Below, in pieces: positions 7,985 to 14,029 of a DNA stretch of 15,762 bases (its first letter is position 1; every line of letters starts with the position of its first letter). The stretch comes from CAYQPF01 sp964419225 (GTDB lineage Bacteria; Cloacimonadota; Cloacimonadia; Cloacimonadales; CAYQPF01). The DNA lies in the NCBI GenBank assembly GCA_964419225.1, contig CAYQPF010000112.1, positions 1-15,762 of the forward strand, given 5' to 3'. A model generated the notes under the pieces. It was not told the DNA's origin. It searched no databases and saw nothing but the letters and a program-made list of their open reading frames with translations. A program made the translations under genes and the position numbers.

Positions 7985-9346
7985 TCATTTTTCTATATTT
8001 AGTACTTTTAATTTCTCATAGATATATTGTCTGGTTAGACCGGATTCCTTTGATGCCTGAATAATATTTTTCTGAGTTCTTTTCAATAATTGTTCAAAAT
8101 AAAGAACTTCAAATTGCTTTTTTGCTGCATTATAATCATGTGGAAAGCTTTCCATTCTGCATACAGGTTGCTGATACAAAAGATATTCCGGAAGATCTTC
8201 TGCCAGGATACTTTGATCTTTACAAAGTGCTGAAGAATGTTCTATCACATTCTGTAATTCCCTAATATTCCCGTGCCAAATGGCATTTTTTAGCACATTC
8301 AGTGCTTCGTTGGATATTTTGTAACCTTTAACATTATTCTCTGTCTCGAATATTTTGAGAAAGTGATTAACTAATAAGGGGATATCATCCTTTCTCTCTT
8401 CAAGGCTGGGAACATGAAGTCTGATCACATTCAAGCGATAATACAAATCTTTACGGAATCTGTCATTATTTACTTCTTCCTCTAAATTTTTATTTGTCGC
8501 TGCTATTATTCTGACATCAATATCTATATCTTTTTCACCACCCACACGACGAATTTTCCTTTCTTGTAAAACTCTGAGTAATTTGATTTGAAACGGAAGT
8601 GAAGTATCTCCAATTTCATCCAGAAAGAGAGTTCCTTTATTCGCTTCTTCAAAAAAGCCCTTAGTATCTTTAACAGCTCCCGTAAAAGAACCTTTCGTGT
8701 GCCCAAAGAATAGGCTCTCCAACAATGTATCGGGAATAGCTCCGCAATTAACAGGAACAAATGCCTGATCTGCTCTTGAACTGTTACGATGAATCAGATC
8801 AGCTACCATTTCCTTTCCTGTTCCTGTGTCTCCTTCGATTAAAACTGTCGTGTTTAATCCTGCTATCTTCTGAATTAAATTTAATAATTCCTGAATTTTT
8901 AATGAATTACCCACGAAATTATGTCTGATAAATGTTGTGCTTAATCTCTTTTTCAGTTCTTTATTTTCATCAATCAAACTTCTTGATTTCAGTGCTTTAT
9001 CTATAAAGGCAGGAATTAAATCTAAATCAAGAAAAGGCTTTTCTATTAAGTCAAATGCACCAGCTTTTATTGCCTGAACTGCAATTTTTACAGTTGCTTT
9101 TCCACTCATTAATATTACAGGGATGTCCGGATAATTTGTTTGTAGCAACTCTACAAACTCCAAGCCATCAACATCAGGCATTACTAAATCTGTTAAGATA
9201 CAATCTATGGAAGTAGTATTGAGCGTCTCGGCAGCAATTGCTGTATTCGAAGCTGTAATTACATTATAACGGTTGCCTAATTTTAACTGGCATATCTCCA
9301 GACATTCTGGTTCATCATCTATAATTAAAATATTTGCTTTATTCAT
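7985..9346 (-). CDS. NtrC-family sigma-54-dependent response regulator
   Basis: 453 residues in the classical order. The receiver domain (about 3-120) has acidic Asp10/Asp11, phospho-acceptor Asp53, Ser81 and Lys103. The AAA+ sigma-54 activation domain (about 142-370) has Walker A GDTGTGKE (172-179), the sigma-54 contact loop as GSFTGA (219-224) instead of GAFTGA, Walker B GTLFLDEIGD (238-247), and an arginine-rich FRKDLYYRL segment. A Fis-type helix-turn-helix lies at about 415-448 (NIIQASKESGLTRQYIYEKL). It should activate sigma-54 promoters when phosphorylated. The usual WPGN is WHGN (357-360). Its ATG overlaps the stop of the GAF-HisKA gene by one base, so the two are coupled and probably partners. 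Its targets are unknown; I saw no convincing -24/-12 promoter in this window. Confidence 0.95.
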   Translation of the reverse strand: MNKANILIIDDEPECLEICQLKLGNRYNVITASNTAIAAETLNTTSIDCILTDLVMPDVDGLEFVELLQTNYPDIPVILMSGKATVKIAVQAIKAGAFDLIEKPFLDLDLIPAFIDKALKSRSLIDENKELKKRLSTTFIRHNFVGNSLKIQELLNLIQKIAGLNTTVLIEGDTGTGKEMVADLIHRNSSRADQAFVPVNCGAIPDTLLESLFFGHTKGSFTGAVKDTKGFFEEANKGTLFLDEIGDTSLPFQIKLLRVLQERKIRRVGGEKDIDIDVRIIAATNKNLEEEVNNDRFRKDLYYRLNVIRLHVPSLEERKDDIPLLVNHFLKIFETENNVKGYKISNEALNVLKNAIWHGNIRELQNVIEHSSALCKDQSILAEDLPEYLLYQQPVCRMESFPHDYNAAKKQFEVLYFEQLLKRTQKNIIQASKESGLTRQYIYEKLKVLNIEK

Positions 9347-10185
9347 CAGGTATCCAGTTTAAGCATTTGTTCTTCACCATCATCATCAATGTACTGCTCC
9401 AAAACAGGAGCCTCAATCTCTCTCAATTTAGCAATTATATCAGAAATTCTGTCTATTTGTTTTTCTATAATATTTATCCGCTTCATAATATCAGGATCTA
9501 ATTGACGTTCCTGAAGCATTTGAATGTTCCCTGTAATAATCATTAACGGATTATTAATCTCGTGATTCAGACTAACTATTGTCGCTGTTATCGCTGCTTT
9601 TTGCTGAGCTTGAATCAACTCTTCCTGAGTTAGTCGTAAATTTTCATTGATTTTCAAAATTTCTTGATTTTGCCTCTGAATTTTATCTACTGCCAGATTT
9701 CTGGAGAGAACTGCTGATATTATCGGAGTAATATATTTCAACTGATTTACCATTTCATCGCTAAATGTATTAGCTTTATCACTTCCAAAATTTATCACTC
9801 CTATTAAATCAGACTCAAGAATCAAAGGAACTGATAAAAAAGATCGCATGATATCTGCTGTTTCCCGTTCATTCTTGTGGAGATTATTTAACATGATGGA
9901 TTTTTTTTCTTTGGCAATCCAGGCTGAAAAACCCTTGCCAAACTCAAAAGTTACCAATTCAATTAAATCTACAGCTCTACCTTTTTTCGCTACTAACTCA
10001 ATCTTCTTCTTCTCATGTTCTAACATAAATATCGTAGCATAATCAAAAGGTACAATTAACTTTAATAAGGTAAAAATCCTTTCGAAAAAATAATCCTTCT
10101 TCTCAGGATTGAAGATTTGCATTAATTTAGCAAATCCGGCTATAATCTCAACATTTAAATTAGGAATCTCAATCTTACTTTTCAT
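9346..10185 (-). CDS. GAF-HisKA protein lacking the HATPase domain (possible histidine phosphotransfer or scaffold protein)
   Basis: 279 residues. A GAF domain occupies about 29-163 (FDYATIFMLE, GKGFSAWIA, SVPLILESDLIGVINFG). A coiled coil (about 163-196) leads into a HisKA dimerisation segment with the H-box SLNHEINNPLMI (phospho-acceptor His208) and a second helix ending near 257. The protein then stops after about 20 acidic residues: no N, G1, F or G2 box and no room for an ATP-binding domain. The next gene begins at the stop (TGATG), and I see no kinase remnant out of frame, so this looks like the native end. No signal peptide or membrane helix, hence cytoplasmic. It cannot phosphorylate itself by the usual route. 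It may receive phosphate from another kinase, act as a phosphatase on the coupled regulator, or form a heterodimer. The domain calls are firm; the role is inference. Confidence 0.85.
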   Translation of the reverse strand: MKSKIEIPNLNVEIIAGFAKLMQIFNPEKKDYFFERIFTLLKLIVPFDYATIFMLEHEKKKIELVAKKGRAVDLIELVTFEFGKGFSAWIAKEKKSIMLNNLHKNERETADIMRSFLSVPLILESDLIGVINFGSDKANTFSDEMVNQLKYITPIISAVLSRNLAVDKIQRQNQEILKINENLRLTQEELIQAQQKAAITATIVSLNHEINNPLMIITGNIQMLQERQLDPDIMKRINIIEKQIDRISDIIAKLREIEAPVLEQYIDDDGEEQMLKLDT

Positions 10186-10186
10186 A

Positions 10187-11887
10187 TTAACTCATTTTGA
10201 TGATAAACTCGATTTCTCGCTGAGAAATTTGTAATTCTTTAGCTATTTCTTCAACTTCCCAGCCGTCATGATGTAGTTTCAAGATCATTTTTCTTTTGTA
10301 TTCATCATCTCCAAAACCATCTATTTCTTCATCTTTTTGTTCTTCTGCCTTATTTGATGAACCCATAATTTTAAAATATTTGGATTCATCTTCCGCTAAT
10401 TCTTCTTCTTCTTCACTATTTAGATTTTCAGTCATCAATTTAGGACTATCATAATCAATTTCATCATCGTTGGAAGTTGTGAAATTAGTTTCCTGAGGCT
10501 TTATGTCCAATTTGAAATGAGTTTTAGTTTCTTCCGGTGTATCGAATTTTTCTACAAATTTTTTCTTGATCTTGTCTTCGTGCTCTTTAACCATCTTATC
10601 GGTGATAGCAGGTTGGGACTTTTTTATCTTCCTGGTATAATATACAATAGTACCAAGTAGAATAAACAATGCCAAACCACCTGCGATAGATGCTGCCAGC
10701 CATAATTCCAGAGGACTTTTCCAGAAGTTGGTTTCTGCAGTTTTAACAGGATTTTCTAATGAAAGTAAACTTCTGTAATATTTGGCATTTGTTTCGTCAC
10801 CTATAAATTCATACAGATCTACAAGTAAAGGATATGATTTTTTAAAATAGGGAGATTCCTTGTTGATCAACTTCAAATAACTCAAAGCTTCCTGGTTATT
10901 TTTGTTGCTTCTAGCTAATAATGCTAAGTATAATAACCGCTGATTATTATCAGTTGCATTCAGAAAATAATCCTGATACTTAGCAAAAAGCATAGTCGTA
11001 TCTGCCATTGAGGCAATCATGTCAGGCTTCTCAGTCGAATCAGGTTTAGGTTCTTCCGGTTTTTCCTCTGGCTCTTCTTTTAATTCTGACTTCTTGGAAG
11101 CCTCTGCTTTTAGTGCTGCCAGTTTGTCTATCGGTTTGGCCTGAGGCTTTTCTATCTTCGTTACCGTTGCTTCTTTCTTGTTATCAGGTTTTATTGGAGT
11201 CTTTGTAACTTTGACAGGCTCTTTCTTTTCTTTAACTGGTTCTTTTTTATCTTTAACTGGTGCTACAACTATTTTATCTGCTTTGACCGGCTTTTCAACA
11301 GGGGTTCCTCCGCTTCTGAACTTCTCATAAGCAGCCTTAGCCTGTCCTTTTAACCCTTGCTTTTCATAGATTTTACTCCAGAAATAATAAATCTCTCTGT
11401 AATTTGGATCAATTTTCTCAATTTTTTCATATTCGGAAATAGCTTTGTCAAATTGCCCCGTTTGGTAATAATACTTACTGTATGAGATCCTTTCTTCCAA
11501 AGTTGTGGGATTGGGTGTACTGAATGTATATAAAATCAGAATAAAATTGTTGAAATCTACATTTTCCGATTTTTTTAAACTAACCTGTATCGGGGTATTG
11601 ATTTTTACAGTTGTCATATTCCCGGATTGCTTGATTACAATAGAAGAAACTGTCTTGGAAAACTTGCTTATTGTCTTATTCTTGCTGGCATAGGATGTCC
11701 CGGAACAGGAAATATTTACTATATTTGAACCTGTATTATTGGATATATTGAACTCCGGTTTACCTTTAAAGACCATCGTCGTTTTTCCGATACTGCCCAA
11801 ATCCTGATAGGTGACATTGATTAACTCACTGGCAGCAAATAAACTGCACACCAAAAACAGCATTGCTATTATAATCACTTTTTTCAT
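10187..11887 (-). CDS. Single-pass membrane protein: exported TPR region, TM helix, acidic cytoplasmic tail ending in a helix-turn-helix-like motif
   Basis: 566 residues. A signal peptide (about 1-19) is followed by a beta-rich region (20-122) that may be AMIN-like. TPR-like helices follow at about 130-190 (YYQTGQFDKAISEYEKI, IYEKQGLKGQAKAAYEKF), then a Lys/Glu/Pro-rich linker (about 198-290) with repeated KKEPVK, more TPR-like helices (about 297-380), a membrane helix at about 395-417, and a charged tail with an EEEEE tract. The last 35 residues contain GWEVEEIAKELQISQREIEFII, which resembles a small helix-turn-helix. Topology would be outside-N, inside-C, so the tail could contact DNA or the regulator in the cytoplasm. 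Its stop is one base from the GAF-HisKA start; AGGGG lies eight bases before its own ATG. I do not recognise the family. It may transmit envelope state to the coupled two-component proteins. Confidence 0.75.
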   Translation of the reverse strand: MKKVIIIAMLFLVCSLFAASELINVTYQDLGSIGKTTMVFKGKPEFNISNNTGSNIVNISCSGTSYASKNKTISKFSKTVSSIVIKQSGNMTTVKINTPIQVSLKKSENVDFNNFILILYTFSTPNPTTLEERISYSKYYYQTGQFDKAISEYEKIEKIDPNYREIYYFWSKIYEKQGLKGQAKAAYEKFRSGGTPVEKPVKADKIVVAPVKDKKEPVKEKKEPVKVTKTPIKPDNKKEATVTKIEKPQAKPIDKLAALKAEASKKSELKEEPEEKPEEPKPDSTEKPDMIASMADTTMLFAKYQDYFLNATDNNQRLLYLALLARSNKNNQEALSYLKLINKESPYFKKSYPLLVDLYEFIGDETNAKYYRSLLSLENPVKTAETNFWKSPLELWLAASIAGGLALFILLGTIVYYTRKIKKSQPAITDKMVKEHEDKIKKKFVEKFDTPEETKTHFKLDIKPQETNFTTSNDDEIDYDSPKLMTENLNSEEEEELAEDESKYFKIMGSSNKAEEQKDEEIDGFGDDEYKRKMILKLHHDGWEVEEIAKELQISQREIEFIIKMS

Positions 11888-11900
11888 ATTTTTTACCCCT

Positions 11901-12806
11901 TTAATAAACAGATCTGAATAAGGATAAAAAATCCTCAGCCTGTTCCACTACTTCCTTAACTCTAACCATATAATACTCAGTGTCAATAATCATTTTGGAT
12001 TGATTGTCAATCTTTTTCTTTTTTAAATTGATTAAATCACTGATTCCCTGCTGTAATTCTTTCTCTGAATGTGTTATATTCTCAGGAAAAGAGCTCTCTG
12101 TTAAATTGCATAAATAGTCAGCAAAATGGATAATTGCCGAATAATTGTACTCATAAGTATCTTCTAATGGTGAATGGTGAAAAGCTATTCCCATAATAAT
12201 ACTCGCCGGGAAATTCCAGCTGTCACATAACCACCAGCCAATTTGCGTATGATCAATAGTGATCCGCAATTTTTCGGCTACCAGGGATGGATATTTTTTT
12301 GTTAACTGTAATTCTTCAATTTCCAGATAGCGATCATGAAAATACTCATGAATCAACAGCTTGCCGACATCATGTAAGATTCCGATTGTAAAGATCTCAT
12401 TCACTGCCTTAGGATAAATATCCTTACACAACATTTGAGCAATCAGTGCGACTTTCAGTGAATGACCCCAAAAAGCCGTCCTGTCAAATGCATCATAATA
12501 ATCCTGATTATTGAACTGAGTTGACACCGAAAGACTTAAGGCCAAATTCGTTACGGCATCCATCCCCAAAAGGGTTATCGCATGCTGCACAGTAGTGATT
12601 TTGTTGGTAAAACCATAGTATGCAGAATTGGTTAGTTTTAGCAATTTAGCTGTCAATGCTTGATCTGTCGAGATAAGTCGTTCTATCTCAAATAGAGAAA
12701 CATCAGGTTTGTCAATTATCTGTAACAACTTTGCCAGCACCATCGGTGCCGGTGGTAAGCTTATTACATGCTGCGTTAATCTCTTTATTTCCTCTATTTT
12801 TAACAA
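11901..12806 (-). CDS. HDOD domain signalling protein
   Basis: Single HDOD domain protein, about 301 residues from the TTG at 12806. The opening LPPAPMVLAKLLQI, DQALTAKLLKLTNSAYYG and the ITTVQHAITLLG block are diagnostic for HDOD. Numbered from this start, the HD-type metal-binding residues that many HDOD proteins have lost appear retained: His115, His145-Asp146 (ILHDVGK), His186, His210/His211 and Asp230. HDOD proteins act in bacterial signalling, often with c-di-GMP or two-component systems; catalytic activity is rarely shown. Start choice: a GTG at 12848 also opens the frame (315 residues) but has no ribosome-binding site. The TTG has GAGGG seven bases upstream and a promoter (12834-12862) placed just before it. 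It is first in the operon; the TPR-membrane gene follows after 13 bases. Confidence 0.9.
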   Translation of the reverse strand: MLKIEEIKRLTQHVISLPPAPMVLAKLLQIIDKPDVSLFEIERLISTDQALTAKLLKLTNSAYYGFTNKITTVQHAITLLGMDAVTNLALSLSVSTQFNNQDYYDAFDRTAFWGHSLKVALIAQMLCKDIYPKAVNEIFTIGILHDVGKLLIHEYFHDRYLEIEELQLTKKYPSLVAEKLRITIDHTQIGWWLCDSWNFPASIIMGIAFHHSPLEDTYEYNYSAIIHFADYLCNLTESSFPENITHSEKELQQGISDLINLKKKKIDNQSKMIIDTEYYMVRVKEVVEQAEDFLSLFRSVY

Positions 12807-12833
12807 TATTTTGCCCTCATATTTCTTGCCCCA

Positions 12834-12862
12834 AATAAAACTCTTCACTCTTTAAAAGTCAA
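12834..12862 (-). promoter_or_regulatory. Candidate promoter of the five-gene signalling operon
   Basis: On the minus strand, TTGACT (12862-12857) and TTTATT (12839-12834) are 17 bases apart. Transcription would start near 12827, just upstream of GAGGG (12818-12814) and the TTG start at 12806. A second candidate, TTCACA (12904-12899) with TAACAT (12881-12876) at 17 bases, would instead include the GTG at 12848. Confidence 0.4.
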
Positions 12863-12941
12863 GTAAAAATTCAAAATGTTACCATAGAGAGCGAGAAATG
12901 TGAACAGTCTCATTTTGGGAGGATCGCAGGATTTATTTATC

Positions 12942-12969
12942 TTGACAAAGAATTAAAAAGGAATATAAA
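12942..12969 (+). promoter_or_regulatory. Strong sigma-70-type promoter of the stand-alone SBP gene
   Basis: Consensus TTGACA (12942-12947) is followed after 16 bases by TATAAA (12964-12969). Transcription would start near 12976, giving a leader of about 30 bases with AAGGAGG at 12991-12997. It fires away from the divergent HDOD operon. An ATG at 12970 touches the -10 box and so cannot be a start on this transcript. Confidence 0.65.
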
Positions 12970-13006
12970 ATGAATTGTAATCAAAGAAAAAAGGAGGAGA
13001 TTGGAG

Positions 13007-13864
13007 ATGAGTGGAAAACAATTGCAATCAGGTCATGTTTTACCAAAGTGCTTGGAAACAGTGGAAAAAGAAAAATGTTTTACAAATCAGGCAAGAAACA
13101 AAAAGATTATTTCTGGTATTATTTATTTGGTTTTAATAATTGTATTATCTTTGAATTTGAGTGCTGAAACAGTAGTATTGAAGAGTGATATTCAGGATTC
13201 ACAACCAAAAACAATAAAACAGTCTGATGGTACACTTACAGGACTAAGTATCGAATTAATGAAGCTGATCGAGCAAAATTCCAGTTACAAATTTTCATTA
13301 AGTAAAGATTTTGTTCCAACATCCAGGATAGAAAAAAACATATCTGATAATGTTTGTGATTTGCATTTTGGTTTTGGTAAGACAGATGAAAGAGAGAAGA
13401 ACTATAGTTTTTCCAGTGAACCTTTATATGAATTGAAGTTTTTAATGATCTCAAATAAAGACGATAATGTTACGATTAAAACTGTAGATGATGTGAAGAA
13501 GTTGGGTCAGGATGGAGTTATTCTTACTATATATGGAACGAATACAGTAGAGTATCTGAAAAAGGACCTTGGATTAACTGTTGATGATGCAGCGAAAGAA
13601 ATTCATGCTAATTTTGATAAGTTGCTTGGTAAAAGAGGAAGATTTTTCGTGTATAACAACCTTGCCGTTTTGTATGAAATGAATATCCCGAAATATAAGG
13701 GTAAATTCAAGACACAGCCACTGGAGTTAAAGAAGTTTTCACATTACATAATGTATTCTAAATCCACTCCTAAGAACGTTATAGCAGGTATTGATGATGT
13801 GATCAAAAAACTGAAGAAATCGGGAGAATGGCAAAAGATAACCAATAAGTATTTGAAAGAATAG
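13007..13864 (+). CDS. Stand-alone SBP_bac_3-type periplasmic solute-binding protein
   Basis: 285 residues from the ATG at 13007, which has AAGGAGG nine bases upstream; an in-frame TTG at 13001 is too close to that site. A hydrophobic segment at about 34-52 (IISGIIYLVLIIVLSLN, ending LSAE) is a signal peptide or anchor, preceded by an unusually long hydrophilic stretch of about 33 residues. The rest matches family 3 solute-binding proteins: SDGTLTGLSIELMKLIEQ, CDLHFGFGKTDEREKNYSFS and the C-terminal KKLKKSGEWQKITNKYLKE. No permease or ATPase gene lies near, so it is either an orphan transport component or a signalling binding protein. The same fold forms the sensor domain of the kinase-like gene at 1-2307. 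Monocistronic, with its own promoter and terminator. The ligand is not readable. Confidence 0.88.
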   Translation: MSGKQLQSGHVLPKCLETVEKEKCFTNQARNKKIISGIIYLVLIIVLSLNLSAETVVLKSDIQDSQPKTIKQSDGTLTGLSIELMKLIEQNSSYKFSLSKDFVPTSRIEKNISDNVCDLHFGFGKTDEREKNYSFSSEPLYELKFLMISNKDDNVTIKTVDDVKKLGQDGVILTIYGTNTVEYLKKDLGLTVDDAAKEIHANFDKLLGKRGRFFVYNNLAVLYEMNIPKYKGKFKTQPLELKKFSHYIMYSKSTPKNVIAGIDDVIKKLKKSGEWQKITNKYLKE

Positions 13865-13885
13865 CAATATAATCCAAACAGATGC

Positions 13886-13912
13886 GAGCCTAAAACAATT
13901 TGTTTTGGGCTC
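13886..13912 (+). terminator. Stem-loop terminator after the SBP gene
   Basis: GAGCCTAAAACA (13886-13897) pairs with TGTTTTGGGCTC (13901-13912) around an ATT loop. The 12-bp stem has one G-T pair, and AATCTTTATAT follows. The T tract is imperfect, but the position 22 bases after the stop supports termination. Confidence 0.7.
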
Positions 13913-14011
13913 AATCTTTATATATTGATATTACGAATTGACAAAGGCAGAGCTTAAAAAATTTTCTCGTTAGATAAGTCCTCACATAACTATGATGAAA
14001 GGGGATTTATT

Positions 14012-14029
14012 ATGCAGGAGAAAGTTTGA
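14012..14029 (+). other. Possible five-codon leader ORF (MQEKV) overlapping the next start
   Basis: ATG at 14012 has AAAGGGG eight bases upstream and runs five codons to TGA at 14027-14029. That TGA overlaps the TTG start of the following gene (14026), and the leader codons contain the AGGAG used by it. It could couple or tune translation of the downstream gene, or be chance. Confidence 0.3.

Noticed and set aside
8260..8290. TGGCAC on the minus strand as a sigma-54 -24 element
   Set aside because: It is inside the regulator coding region and lacks the -12 TTGC element at the required distance.
12970..13167. A 65-codon open frame on the plus strand upstream of and overlapping the SBP gene
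   Set aside because: Its ATG touches the -10 box of the only good promoter and has no ribosome-binding site. The overlapping frame has AAGGAGG, a signal segment and clear SBP homology.
13938..13943. TTGACA as a -35 box for the deacetylase gene
   Set aside because: No acceptable -10 hexamer at 15-19 bases; the nearest TTAGAT (13970-13975) is 26 bases away.
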